Notes: a model not told the origin generated them from the letters alone. Positions 1 through 9,210 are shown, counted from the stretch's first letter. The stretch: 64,000 nucleotides of DNA from an uncultured Methanobrevibacter sp. (GCF_937881195.1 NZ_CALGFC010000025.1:62001-126000); one strand, 5' to 3'. Program-made: numbers and translations.

Positions 1-65
1 TGGAATCATTTGATATATTAAGAGATGACGGTATCGATGTTATAGAACCTAATCTTAGTTTATAA
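1..65 (+). CDS. C-terminal end of an unidentified protein (cut by window start)
   Basis: An open frame runs in from the window edge and ends at the TAA at 63-65, giving about 20 residues that finish in IDVIEPNLSL. Its codon use resembles that of the neighbouring genes, so it is probably the tail of a real gene. Too little is present to name a family. It converges on the minus-strand metallo-hydrolase across a short low-complexity gap. Confidence 0.5.
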   Translation, partial: ESFDILRDDGIDVIEPNLSL

Positions 66-223
66 TTTATTTAAACTATTTACTTTATTGAAATTAGTTA
101 AATTATATAATTATAATTTTAATAATAATTATAATAATAATTATAATAATTATAATAATAATTTTAATATAATTAAACTAATTATAATAATTTTAATATA
201 ATTATATTATTTTAATAAAATTA
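66..223. repeat. Low-complexity AAT/ATT-rich spacer between convergent genes
   Basis: The gap is made almost only of A and T, with runs of ATAATAATT and TTTTAATATAATTA units. It separates two convergent genes and may serve as a bidirectional T-rich termination zone. No ORF or RNA structure stands out. Confidence 0.5.
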
Positions 224-1027
224 TTAAACATTGATAAAATCAGTAGGGTCATCTTTTTGAGTGAAAGCTATAATATTAAGAGAATTTGAAAAAAAACTAC
301 AATTTTCAGATAAAATATTTGTGACTGATTTTAATGCAATAGATTTATTGTTGTGGTCATTACTTAGATGGCATAATACAATAGTGTGGGTATTTTCATC
401 GATACAATTAGATAAAACACTTCCACAGTCCTCATTAGATAAATGACCAACTTTACTAAGAATTCTTTGCTTATTAAATTCTGGACGATTTCCATTTAAA
501 AGTAAATCTACATTGTGATTACTTTCAATTAAGTAAACATCTGCACATTGGATTAATGATAAAATTTTAGAATCAACATGACCAATATCTGTCAAACACA
601 CTACTTTTTTATTTTGATGTTCAATCATGTAAAATTGAGAGTTAATAGAGTCATGACTGGTAGAAAATGCAGTAATCTTTAAATCATCTAGAATAATACT
701 TTCCTCTGATTCTATAACCATTAATGAATCAGGATTTATAATGCCTGTTGTTTTTTTAAATTTATTACAACTCAATGTGTCCTCATTTCCATAGATTAAT
801 GTATTATGGCTACGATTAATAACTCCAACGCCTCTTATATGATCTATATGTTCATGAGAAATAAAAATAGCTTTAATACTATTTAAATCCTTACCAATTT
901 TTTTTAAAAGAATTTCAGTTTGTTTTTTACTTAAGCCTGCATCTATTAATATTGAAGTTTCATCACTTTCTATATAAATAACATTTCCACTAGATCCACT
1001 TGCTAAAACAGATAATTTTAAGCTCAA
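224..1027 (-). CDS. MBL-fold metallo-hydrolase, YycJ/WalJ-like
   Basis: This is a 267-residue metallo-beta-lactamase-fold protein. The N-terminus carries the LSVLASGSSGNVIYI strand typical of the YycJ/WalJ branch, and the metal-binding signature SHEHIDH lies at 57-63 (His58, His60, Asp62, His63). A later TDIGHVD supplies a further metal ligand and CHLSNDH near the C-terminus is a likely last one. Family members are metal-dependent hydrolases, some proposed to be nucleases linked to DNA repair; the substrate cannot be read from the sequence. The length fits the family. It is the only minus-strand gene in the first 9 kb, so it is probably transcribed alone. Confidence 0.8.
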   Translation of the reverse strand: MSLKLSVLASGSSGNVIYIESDETSILIDAGLSKKQTEILLKKIGKDLNSIKAIFISHEHIDHIRGVGVINRSHNTLIYGNEDTLSCNKFKKTTGIINPDSLMVIESEESIILDDLKITAFSTSHDSINSQFYMIEHQNKKVVCLTDIGHVDSKILSLIQCADVYLIESNHNVDLLLNGNRPEFNKQRILSKVGHLSNEDCGSVLSNCIDENTHTIVLCHLSNDHNNKSIALKSVTNILSENCSFFSNSLNIIAFTQKDDPTDFINV

Positions 1028-1577
1028 ATTGATTCGTCCTTTGATTAATGTATATATTTAGAAAAAACTTTAAAAATACTATTAAAAAGTTTGAATTTAG
1101 TATATTTATTCATTAAATAAATATTCTTAATCTTTTTAATTTTTATATCTTCTCTTATATCATCCTATATATTCTTAATTCTTATTTTTTCTTATTTGTA
1201 TAAATATTTATGTATTTTTAATTAAATTAAAATTATTTTTTAAATTTTTTTCTGAAAAATTTATTTATTTATTTTTCAAATTTGTTTTTAAGAATTTTTC
1301 TTAAGTTTTTCTAATATTTTTTCACTTTTTTGAAAACTTATATATAATATAAAATTTAAATATACAATATAATCATTTTTAAGTATGTAATCATATATGA
1401 TTATTTATTTTAATAATCATTTTTGAGTATGTAATCATATATGATTATTTATTTTAATAATCACTTTTGAATATGTAATCATATATGATTATTTATTTTA
1501 ATAATCACTTTTGATTAATAATATTATGTTGTAATATAAAAATATTTAAAAAATTAAATATTAAATGGGGAAAAATC
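1028..1577. other. AT-rich divergent promoter region
   Basis: This 550-bp gap lies between two divergently transcribed genes. It has no convincing ORF. Its right half contains the three palindrome-bearing 44-bp repeats listed separately, and a TATA-like stretch lies near 1340-1355. The left half is T-rich low-complexity sequence. Confidence 0.5.
1372..1515. repeat. Three 44-bp tandem repeats, each with a 16-bp perfect palindrome
   Basis: Three near-identical 44-bp units precede the ATPase gene. Each contains the perfect palindrome TAATCATATATGATTA, at 1388-1403, 1432-1447 and 1476-1491. The 44-bp spacing is close to four helical turns, so the palindromes face roughly the same side of the DNA. 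The last copy ends about 60 bp before the ATPase start codon. The arrangement suggests cooperative operator sites for a dimeric regulator, but it could also be a replication-slippage array. Confidence 0.75.
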
Positions 1578-2771
1578 ATGGAAAAGTTACCTTGGGGAAC
1601 AAATTCACAGTTAAAAAATGATGAATTTTATAATAGAATAGATGATATTGAGCACCTCAAAAACTTTTTAGAAACAACAAGTTTAGGCACACCTCCAACA
1701 ATCCTTTTATCTGGAATTAGAGGTATTGGAAAAACTGCACTTCTTAAAAAAATAAAAAATGAGATGGACTCTGACTATTTAATAGCTTATTTAGATTTAA
1801 GCCATAGCTATAGCTATCAAGTAGGAGAGTTAGATGAAATAGCTTTAATGCAATATTTTTATACTGCATGGATAGATGCATGTAGTAAAAAACACTTAAA
1901 AAGGTTCATACCTAGAATTAAAGAATACTTTCAAAAGAATAAGTTCCATTTTGAAAAAATCATAGAATTTGGAGATTATCCAATACCTATTCCAGAGATT
2001 AAAGATGATTATTCTGGACTCTTAAATTTAGTTTTAAATTTGCCTCAAAAAATCTATGAAGAAAATCAAAATCAAATTAAAGGAGTCATAATGATTATTG
2101 ATGAATTTCAAGTTTTAAAAGACTTAGGAAAAAATTTAGATAGTTTTTTATGGTTTTTTAGAAGTATTATTCAAAGTCAAAGAAATGTTGCATATATTTT
2201 TTCTGGATCTTTAAATTCTAAAGATACAATAATTGAAAAAATATCTGGTAAAACAGGAGCTTTTGGGGGGAGAATGTTAACTTTTCCAATAAATCCCTTT
2301 ACAAAAGAAACAGTCAAAAATTATTTAAATGAACGATTAAAATCATTAAACTTTGAAGATGACGGCTTTGAAAGGTTTTATAGCTGTACTAAAGGAATTC
2401 CTTACTATGTAAATACCTTTGCGAATTTACTTCCAAAAAATCTCCAATTAAATGATAAAACAGTTAAAAAAGAGTTTATTAATAGCTTGCCATTTCTTGC
2501 AGATCATTTAAAACAACTATGGGGTGGATTGGACTTAGTTGAACAGAAGATTATTACAACTATAATAAATGATGTTACTGAAAGGAAAATGATTGCTAAT
2601 GAATTAAATAGGACTTCTGGTTCATTGAGTAGGCACTTAAATAAACTTCAAAATATTGGTTTTATTGAAAACATGGGAAATGGAAAATATGGAATTTCTG
2701 AAACAATATTAAAAGCATGGTTAAAAAAAGAATACAAAGATAAAGGAGTTTTTCCATATAGAATATCTTAA
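1578..2771 (+). CDS. Archaeal STAND-type ATPase with C-terminal winged helix
   Basis: This 397-residue protein belongs to the archaeal ATPase (STAND/MalT-like AAA) group. It shows the N-terminal FYNRIDDIEHLKNFL segment typical of the family, a Walker A at 46-53 (GIRGIGKT) and a Walker B at 170-177 (VIMIIDEF). A sensor-like region near FSGSLNSK (about 208-215) follows. The C-terminal third (about 320-390) looks like a winged helix, with a recognition helix around RTSGSLSRHLNKLQ. Such proteins are expanded in archaea and usually have no assigned role; regulatory or mobile-element-defence functions have been proposed for relatives. It stands alone, with repeat arrays on both sides, which hints at an accessory gene. 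A GGGGA stretch upstream of the ATG is a weak ribosome site. Confidence 0.75.
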   Translation: MEKLPWGTNSQLKNDEFYNRIDDIEHLKNFLETTSLGTPPTILLSGIRGIGKTALLKKIKNEMDSDYLIAYLDLSHSYSYQVGELDEIALMQYFYTAWIDACSKKHLKRFIPRIKEYFQKNKFHFEKIIEFGDYPIPIPEIKDDYSGLLNLVLNLPQKIYEENQNQIKGVIMIIDEFQVLKDLGKNLDSFLWFFRSIIQSQRNVAYIFSGSLNSKDTIIEKISGKTGAFGGRMLTFPINPFTKETVKNYLNERLKSLNFEDDGFERFYSCTKGIPYYVNTFANLLPKNLQLNDKTVKKEFINSLPFLADHLKQLWGGLDLVEQKIITTIINDVTERKMIANELNRTSGSLSRHLNKLQNIGFIENMGNGKYGISETILKAWLKKEYKDKGVFPYRIS

Positions 2772-2890
2772 TCATATAAAATATTTTAATTATAGAAAAT
2801 AGCTTAATCATATAAAATATTTTAATCATACAAAATAGCTTAATCATATAAAATATTTTAATCATAGAAAATGGCTTAACCATAGAAAAT
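2768..2890. repeat. Alternating 18-bp repeats (36-bp period) overlapping the ATPase stop codon
   Basis: About seven 18-bp units alternate between AATCATATAAAATATTTT and AATCATAGAAAATAGCTT, giving a 36-bp composite period. The array begins at the stop codon of the ATPase and fills most of the gap to the next gene. The minus strand of the array is open and reads as repeated MIKIFY/MIKLF, which is a by-product of the repeat and not a gene. Confidence 0.7.
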
Positions 2891-3064
2891 AATTATTTAA
2901 TCTATTTAATCTATTTAATCTTATTTTTAAAACTAATAATTATCTTTTTATCCTATTTTTTGATGCTATATTTAAAAATTAATTTTCTTTAAAATTAAAA
3001 TAAAAATTTATTAATATATATTAATGAAAAAACAGTTATAATAAATAAAATAATTAATTGTATA

Positions 3065-3811
3065 ATGAGTTGTATGTATAAAAATAATATAAATTTGATA
3101 TATAATAAACTTCTTGAAACTTATTCTTATCAAGGTTGGTGGCCATTTATTGGATATATTGGTGTTAATCCTACTAAAACTGGGGCGATTAATGGTTATC
3201 ATCCAAAAGATTATGATTTTCCAAAAAATAATGATCAGAAGTTTGAAGTTATTATTGGTTCAATTCTTACTCAAAATACGGCATGGCCTTCAGTAGAACA
3301 AGCATTAATTAATTTAAGCAAATTGATTGATTTTAATCCTATTTCTATTTTAAATTTTGCTGAAAGTAATGAAAATTCTTTTAAAGATGCTATTAGGTGT
3401 GCAGGGTTTGTAAATCAAAAGTTTGAATATCTTAAAAATATAGCTAAATTTTACATGAATTTAGAAAGAGAGGGGGAGAAAAGAGATAAAGTACCTTCAA
3501 GAGAATCTCTTTTAAAAGTTAAAGGAATAGGAAATGAAACAGCTGATTCCATACTTCTTTTTGCCCATAAACAGAAACAGTTCAAGATTGATGCTTATAC
3601 AAAAAGAATATTTAGCTATTTGGGTTATATTAAAGAAAATGATAATTATATGTCAATTAAGAATTTTTTTGAAACTAATTTTTCAGGAGATGTTAATATG
3701 TTTCAAGAATATCATGCTTTGATTGTTGAACATGCTAAAAGATATTATTCAAAAAAGCCATATGGTTTAAATGATAAAATACTTAATGGATTTAAGATAA
3801 ATATATATTAA
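3065..3811 (+). CDS. Endonuclease III-family (HhH-GPD) DNA glycosylase, MagIII-like
   Basis: This 248-residue protein has the HhH-GPD fold of base-excision DNA glycosylases. The helix-hairpin-helix is at about 149-165 (LLKVKGIGNETADSILL) and the catalytic aspartate is Asp176 in FKIDAYTKR. The lysine that makes endonuclease III a lyase is replaced by Glu158 in GIGNETA. The C-terminal four-cysteine iron-sulfur loop is absent, with only HAKRYYSKKPYGLNDK at that place. These two features match monofunctional glycosylases of the MagIII (3-methyladenine) type better than true Nth. It is therefore probably an alkylated-base glycosylase without AP-lyase activity. It is unlinked to other repair genes here. 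Confidence 0.75.
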   Translation: MSCMYKNNINLIYNKLLETYSYQGWWPFIGYIGVNPTKTGAINGYHPKDYDFPKNNDQKFEVIIGSILTQNTAWPSVEQALINLSKLIDFNPISILNFAESNENSFKDAIRCAGFVNQKFEYLKNIAKFYMNLEREGEKRDKVPSRESLLKVKGIGNETADSILLFAHKQKQFKIDAYTKRIFSYLGYIKENDNYMSIKNFFETNFSGDVNMFQEYHALIVEHAKRYYSKKPYGLNDKILNGFKINIY

Positions 3812-4106
3812 ATAATTTAATTTTATTAGTAATATATGTGTATTTATAAAATAATATTATATTTATAAAATAATTTTTAATAAAAGTTTAATTTTATTAT
3901 TAATTATGTATATTTGTTAAATAATATATTTATGAAATAATTTTTATTAAAAGTTTTATTTTATTATTAATATATGTATATTTGTGAAATAATATGTTTG
4001 TGAAATAATATTTATTAAAAGTTTAATTTTTTAAGTAATATTTATTAATTTATAATTATATCTATTAAATAGTCTAATTTCATGATTATTTTTATCTAAA
4101 GGTGAA
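3812..4106. repeat. Imperfect tandem repeats upstream of hemB
   Basis: The gap holds about three degenerate copies of a 65-80 bp unit built from TTTATTAAAAGTTTAATTTTATTA and GTGAAATAATAT-like stretches. It has no ORF. A promoter for the hemB operon must lie within or just after it, but no single TATA box stands out in this background. Confidence 0.45.
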
Positions 4107-5099
4107 ATGATGAATTTTCCAATTACAAGAATGCGAAGACTTAGAAAGTCTCCTGAAATCCGAGATATTTTCAGAGAAACAAAGATAAATAAAGAAGATC
4201 TTATATATCCCATTTTTATTAAAGAAGGTATTGAAAATGGTGAAAAAGAACCTATCTCTACAATGCCCGGGGAATATAGATATTCTATTGATGATGCAGT
4301 TGAATTTGGAAAATCATTGGAAAAAAAAGGATTGAAATCAATAATAATATTTGGGATGCCTTTAGAAGAAACAAAAGATGAAATTGGGTCACCTGCTTTT
4401 TCTGATGAGGGAATTGTTCAAAAATCTATTAGAAAATTTAAAGAAGAAACAAATTTAGTTGTTATTAGTGATGTATGTTTATGTCAATATACTTCTCATG
4501 GGCATTGTGGTATTTTAAATGAAGGAATTGATGATACTATTGAAATTTTAAACGATGAAACATTAGATTATTTAGCAGAAGTAGCTTTATCTCATGCTGA
4601 AGCTGGTGCAGATATTGTAGCTCCTTCTGACATGATGGATGGTCGTGTAATGGCTATAAGAGATATTCTTGATAAAAATGGTCATGAAAATACTTTAATC
4701 ATGTCTTATTCTGCGAAATATGCTTCTTCATTTTATGCTCCTTTTAGAGAGGCAGTATGTTCTGCCCCAAGCTGTGGTGATAGAAAATCTTATCAGATGG
4801 ATCCTGCCAACTCAAGAGAAGCTATTCGTGAATCAGAACTCGATATTGTTGAGGGAGCGGATGTTTTAATGGTAAAACCTGCTTTAGCATATTTGGATAT
4901 AATCAAATCTTTAAAAAAAGAGTTTGATCTTCCATTAGCTGCTTATAATGTTAGTGGTGAGTATTCAATGATTAAAGCAGGGATTGAAGCAGGTTATTTA
5001 ACTGAAGATGCTATTATTGAAAGTTTAATTTCTATAAAAAGGGCGGGGGCTGATTTGATATTAACTCATTTTGTTCCTGATGTTTTAGATAAATTATAG
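4107..5099 (+). CDS. hemB: Porphobilinogen synthase (delta-aminolevulinate dehydratase)
   Basis: HemB condenses two 5-aminolevulinate molecules to porphobilinogen, the first common tetrapyrrole intermediate, needed here for coenzyme F430, cobamides and possibly heme. The 330-residue length is normal. The two Schiff-base lysines are visible as Lys204 (SYSAKYASSFY) and Lys257 (VMVKPALAYLD). Three cysteines in DVCLCQYTSHGHC (124, 126, 134) mark the zinc-dependent type. Two adjacent ATGs are possible starts. The GGTGA ribosome site at 4101-4105 lies one base before the first and four before the second (4110), so 4110 may be the true start. It probably heads an operon with the two following genes, 39 and 23 bp apart. 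Confidence 0.96.
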   Translation: MMNFPITRMRRLRKSPEIRDIFRETKINKEDLIYPIFIKEGIENGEKEPISTMPGEYRYSIDDAVEFGKSLEKKGLKSIIIFGMPLEETKDEIGSPAFSDEGIVQKSIRKFKEETNLVVISDVCLCQYTSHGHCGILNEGIDDTIEILNDETLDYLAEVALSHAEAGADIVAPSDMMDGRVMAIRDILDKNGHENTLIMSYSAKYASSFYAPFREAVCSAPSCGDRKSYQMDPANSREAIRESELDIVEGADVLMVKPALAYLDIIKSLKKEFDLPLAAYNVSGEYSMIKAGIEAGYLTEDAIIESLISIKRAGADLILTHFVPDVLDKL

Positions 5100-5138
5100 C
5101 TCTTTACTTTTTATTTTTTAGAAAGGGGTTTTAATAAT

Positions 5139-6068
5139 ATGAATGATAATATTGGTGGTATTAGTCCAGAATTAATAGCTAAAATAGCTCAAATATCATC
5201 TGCACTTGAAGTTAGTGGATATCCAAAACCAGGCAATGTTCATAGAACTCGTGATTTTCAAGATATGGTTTTTGAAGATTTTATTGTTAGTGGTATTGTA
5301 ATTGGAGATACTATAAGAGAAGCTGCCTCTTTTGGAAGTGAAATTACTAATTCTAAATCATTTAAAGAAGCAAATATTGGAAAATATATTCTTAAATCTG
5401 TTAAAGAAACTGATAAATGGGTAGCTAATAATACTAACTTGGGAATTATTATGTTACTTACTCCAATAGCTATTTCAGCATCTTTTAGTTCTAATATTAA
5501 TGATTTAAGGGATAATATTCATAATTTAATTGTTAATTCCACTATTCTAGATACAATTGCTTTATATGAGGCTATTGGAATAGCTGATGCTGGTGGAATG
5601 GGTGAACAAGAAGAGTATAGTGTTACAAATGAAGAGGCCACAAAAGAATTGATTGAGAATGATCTTAATATTTTTGATGTTTTAAATATATCATCCTCTT
5701 GGGATAGTTTAGCTAAAGAATTAACTAATAAAATGCCAGTGACTTTTGATATAGGATATCCAACATTTTCAAGAATAAAAAAAGATTCATCAACTAATTT
5801 AGCAACTATAAGTACATTTTTAACAATCTTGTCTCAAGTTCCAGATACTTTAATTTCAAGAAAATATGGGGATGAAAAAGCAAAGGAAGTATCTAATTTA
5901 GCTCTTGAGGTTTTAAATACAAGTCATATTAATGATAATCTTAAAACTTTTAATATTAAATTAAAAGAATTTGATGATTATCTTTTTGAAAATAATTTAA
6001 ATCCTGGAACAACCGCTGATTTAACTGCTTCATCAATAATGGTGACTTTTTTAGCTGATTTTTATTAA
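5139..6068 (+). CDS. CitG/MdcB-family protein (triphosphoribosyl-dephospho-CoA synthase family)
   Basis: The 309-residue protein shows the hallmark of the CitG family: an early ALEVSGYPKPGNVHRTRDF segment, internal NTNLGIIMLLTPIA, and a C-terminal NPGTTADLTAS. In bacteria this family transfers a triphosphoribosyl group from ATP to dephospho-CoA to make the prosthetic group of citrate and malonate lyases. No lyase subunit occurs in the window, so the substrate in this methanogen is uncertain. It sits between hemB and a MetX-like hydrolase in what looks like one operon. A strong AAAGGGG ribosome site precedes the ATG. Confidence 0.8.
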   Translation: MNDNIGGISPELIAKIAQISSALEVSGYPKPGNVHRTRDFQDMVFEDFIVSGIVIGDTIREAASFGSEITNSKSFKEANIGKYILKSVKETDKWVANNTNLGIIMLLTPIAISASFSSNINDLRDNIHNLIVNSTILDTIALYEAIGIADAGGMGEQEEYSVTNEEATKELIENDLNIFDVLNISSSWDSLAKELTNKMPVTFDIGYPTFSRIKKDSSTNLATISTFLTILSQVPDTLISRKYGDEKAKEVSNLALEVLNTSHINDNLKTFNIKLKEFDDYLFENNLNPGTTADLTASSIMVTFLADFY

Positions 6069-6091
6069 TTAATAATATTAGAAGGTTTTGT

Positions 6092-7093
6092 ATGGTTGAA
6101 TTTATTTCTGAATTAGAAAAGTTTGAAAAAAGTTTAAAAATTAAGTATTCAACTTTAAATAACTTTAAATTCTCTTCTGGAAAGGTTTTAAATAATCTTT
6201 CTATAGAATATTTAACTATTGGAAATAAGATTACTAATGATAAAAATGAAATTATTAATGCAGTTATATATTTTCATGGTTTAGGTGAGAATTGTCAATC
6301 AATAAAATATATTCATGAAATTATTGGTGAGAATAAAGTTTTAGATACTAATAAATATTTTATAATAGCTATTACTACATTAGGATCTCCAAATTCAAGT
6401 TGTCCTTCTAATTCAGGATTAGGAAAAAATTTTCCAGAGTATAATACAGTTGATATGGTTAATTTCCAAAAAGAATTTTTAAAATCTGAATTTAATATAA
6501 AACATGTAAAAGGACTTATTGGTAATTCAATGGGGGGTTCTGAAGCTCTTCAATGGGGGGTTTTATACCCTTACTATATGGATTTTATTATATCTTTAGT
6601 TAGTAGCTATAAAATATCAGGTAATAATTACATTCTTTTTCGTTTAATAAATCAGATAGTTGAAAATGATTATTTGTATAATGATGGGGATTATAAAGAA
6701 CCTTTAAAGTCAGTTGGTATAGCTAATGAATTATTTTATCCTTTTGGATTTTCTACTGAATACTATAGGCATAGCGATATTGATACAATAAATAAGGAGT
6801 TAGATAGTCTTAAAGATAATTTTGATGGCTATGATGCTAATGATATTATATTAAGGAATTGTTCAGTTTATAATTATAATATTGAAAATGAATTAGATAA
6901 GATAGTAGCTAAAACATTGATTGTAGCTATTAATCAGGATCAACTATTTCCGCCTGTTCTTGATGCAATACCTATGTCAAAAATGATAAAAAACTCAAAA
7001 TTAATTCTATATGATTCCATATTTGGACATTTAGGTGTTAATGAAATAATAAAAATAAAAAAAGAATTAGAAGCTTTTTTGTCTGAATTTTAG
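6092..7093 (+). CDS. Alpha/beta hydrolase related to homoserine O-acetyltransferase (MetX-like)
   Basis: This 333-residue alpha/beta-hydrolase resembles the MetX acyltransferase group. The nucleophile elbow is GNSMGGSEALQWG with Ser146; classical MetX has GGSMGG. The other triad members are likely the Asp in NQDQLFPP and the His in FGHLGVNE near the C-terminus. The early FHGLGENCQS supplies an oxyanion region. MetX itself acetylates homoserine with acetyl-CoA, but the elbow substitution and the context with hemB and a CitG-like gene leave the substrate open. It follows the previous gene by 23 bp, with an AGAAGG ribosome site. Confidence 0.7.
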   Translation: MVEFISELEKFEKSLKIKYSTLNNFKFSSGKVLNNLSIEYLTIGNKITNDKNEIINAVIYFHGLGENCQSIKYIHEIIGENKVLDTNKYFIIAITTLGSPNSSCPSNSGLGKNFPEYNTVDMVNFQKEFLKSEFNIKHVKGLIGNSMGGSEALQWGVLYPYYMDFIISLVSSYKISGNNYILFRLINQIVENDYLYNDGDYKEPLKSVGIANELFYPFGFSTEYYRHSDIDTINKELDSLKDNFDGYDANDIILRNCSVYNYNIENELDKIVAKTLIVAINQDQLFPPVLDAIPMSKMIKNSKLILYDSIFGHLGVNEIIKIKKELEAFLSEF

Positions 7094-7418
7094 TTTTTTA
7101 ATTTTGTTTTTAGTATATTATTTACTATTTTCTATAAAATTATTTTTATAAAATTATTTTTTATACATTATATCTATAAAATTTAAAACTGTTTTACTTA
7201 TTTTAAAAATTCTATAATTTATTTTAAAAATTTTATTATTAATTTTAATATTATTAATACTAATAATATTTATACTAATAGGAACATAACTTTTAATGAT
7301 ATTTTACTAATTAACTATTATTGATTTATAATGAATTTTTCTTAATATATACTATTTAATATTAATATATACTATTTAATAATTATGAATATTATCTTAA
7401 TCAACTTTTGGTGTTTAA
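7094..7418. other. AT-rich gap upstream of pheS
   Basis: There is no ORF or obvious RNA gene. A direct repeat of AATATATACTATTTAAT occurs near 7342-7380, just ahead of pheS, and may overlap its promoter. Confidence 0.4.
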
Positions 7419-8984
7419 ATGAGTGAAAGCATTTCTAAAATCATTAATGAATTACATATATATGAAAAAAAGCTATTAAAATCTCTTGAAGAAAATGAGA
7501 ATTATAGTCCTGAAGATATAGCTAATGCTAATTCTATGGATATTAAATCAGTTATGAGTGCAGCAGGATCTCTTGCTTCTAAAGATATTATAGAAGTAGA
7601 AAAATCTGTAACAGAATCAATTATTTTAACTGATGAGGGTAAAAAATATGCTGAAATTGGGTTGCCTGAAAGAAGAGTATTAAATGTTTTAGTAGATGAA
7701 AAAGAAATAGCTATGAAAGATTTAGCTAAATCTACTGGAATTGAGAATTATGAAATTAAAATTGTTATTGGATGGTTAGTACGTAAAAATTGGGCAAAGA
7801 TTGATAAAGGAATTATAAAAATAACTGATTTTGGAGAAGAATTTAAGGATAAATTGGGGTATGATGAAAAACTTTTAGAGACTCTATTAAATAATGAAAA
7901 TTCAAATAAAAATTCTCCATTATTAGTATCAAGTCTTGATGAAGATTTTTCTTCAGGATTGAAACAATTAAATGAAAGAAAAAATCTTATTGAAATTGAG
8001 AAAAAAACAACCCATAGTTTTAAAATTCTTGATAAAGGATTGCAAATATTGTCTAATGGAATAAATATTCAGGAAGAAGCTACTCAACTGACAAAAGAAC
8101 AAATTAAAAGTGGAGAATGGAGAAATTTAAAATATCGTCCTTATGATATTAATGCTGAGTATCCAGAGATTTTCCCTGGAAAAGGTCATCCTCTTAGACG
8201 AATTATTGAGGAAATTCGTGAGATATTTTTGAATCTTGGATTTTCAGAGTCTAATGGCTGTATTTTAGAGTCTGCTTTTTGGAACTTTGATTCTCTTTTT
8301 CAACCTCAAGATCATGCAGCTCGTGAAATGCAGGATACTTTCTATGTAAAAAATCCTATTAAATGTGATCTTCCTGAGGATTATTTAGTTAAATCTGTAG
8401 CTAAAACTCATGAAACTGGGGGAAATACGGGGTCTGATGGTTGGAATTATGATTGGAGTGAAAAAATTGCAGAACAATCAGTTTTAAGGACTCATACAAC
8501 TGGAATTTCAACAAGATTTTTAGAAGAAAATAAACCTCCTTTAAAAATGTTTTCTGTAGGTAGGGTCTTTAGAAGAGAGACAATAACTTATAAACATTTA
8601 CCCGAATTTCATCAAGTAGAAGGTATTGTTGCTGCTGAAGGTATTAGCTATCAAAATTTATTAGGGACTTTAAAAGAATTCTACAAAAAATTAGGGTTTG
8701 AAGTTAGATTTAGGCCGGCTTATTTCCCATATACTTATTTATCTACTGAGTGTGAAGTTTATCTTGAAGAAAAAGAAAGTTGGATAGAACTTGGAGGGTC
8801 TGGAATGTTTAGGCCTGAAGTTTTAGAACCTTTGGGTATTAATGTCCCTGTTCTTGCATTTGGACTTGGAATTGAGAGATTAGCCATGATTAGGTATGAT
8901 ATAAGTGATATTAGAATGCTTTATAAAAGTGATATTAAGTGGCTTAGAGAACTTCCAATTGAAAATGGGATAAAATTAGAGTAA
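7419..8984 (+). CDS. pheS: Phenylalanyl-tRNA synthetase alpha subunit
   Basis: PheS is the catalytic subunit of the alpha2-beta2 enzyme that charges tRNA(Phe). The 521-residue length and the N-terminal winged-helix repeats (about 1-150, with LTDEGKKYAE and ITDFGEEF wings) are typical of the archaeal/eukaryotic type. The class II catalytic core follows, with motif 2 around LPEFHQVEG (about 392-400) and motif 3 in FGLGIERLAMIRY (about 480-492). The DSLFQPQDHAAREMQDTFY segment matches the conserved active-site entrance. pheT is not in the window. A TTGGTG ribosome site lies just before the ATG. Confidence 0.97.
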   Translation: MSESISKIINELHIYEKKLLKSLEENENYSPEDIANANSMDIKSVMSAAGSLASKDIIEVEKSVTESIILTDEGKKYAEIGLPERRVLNVLVDEKEIAMKDLAKSTGIENYEIKIVIGWLVRKNWAKIDKGIIKITDFGEEFKDKLGYDEKLLETLLNNENSNKNSPLLVSSLDEDFSSGLKQLNERKNLIEIEKKTTHSFKILDKGLQILSNGINIQEEATQLTKEQIKSGEWRNLKYRPYDINAEYPEIFPGKGHPLRRIIEEIREIFLNLGFSESNGCILESAFWNFDSLFQPQDHAAREMQDTFYVKNPIKCDLPEDYLVKSVAKTHETGGNTGSDGWNYDWSEKIAEQSVLRTHTTGISTRFLEENKPPLKMFSVGRVFRRETITYKHLPEFHQVEGIVAAEGISYQNLLGTLKEFYKKLGFEVRFRPAYFPYTYLSTECEVYLEEKESWIELGGSGMFRPEVLEPLGINVPVLAFGLGIERLAMIRYDISDIRMLYKSDIKWLRELPIENGIKLE

Positions 8985-9059
8985 TTTATTATTTTATTTA
9001 TTATTTTCTTTGATTTTTAACATATATTTTAAAATTATTAGTATTAAAAATATATTTAA

Positions 9060-9210
9060 TAAATGATGTATTTAATAGATGATATAGTTAATTGAAGTAA
9101 TAAATAGTGTTAATAAATATATTTAATATATAAATAAGGTTATTGAAGTAATAAATAGTAATAAAATGTGAATTTAATAAATAAAGAGTTAATTAAAGTA
9201 ATAAATAGTA
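9060..9210. repeat. Three 50-bp repeats reaching into the end of the minus-strand gene
   Basis: A core GAAGTAATAAATAGT or close variant recurs at about 9094, 9145 and 9195, giving a period near 50 bp. The rightmost copy overlaps the last codons of the winged-helix gene on the minus strand. The array lies between convergent genes. Confidence 0.55.

Noticed and set aside
2662..2883. Minus-strand ORF reading MIKIFYMIKLF repeats
   Set aside because: It is produced by the 18-bp tandem repeats and overlaps the end of the ATPase gene. It has no protein-like composition.
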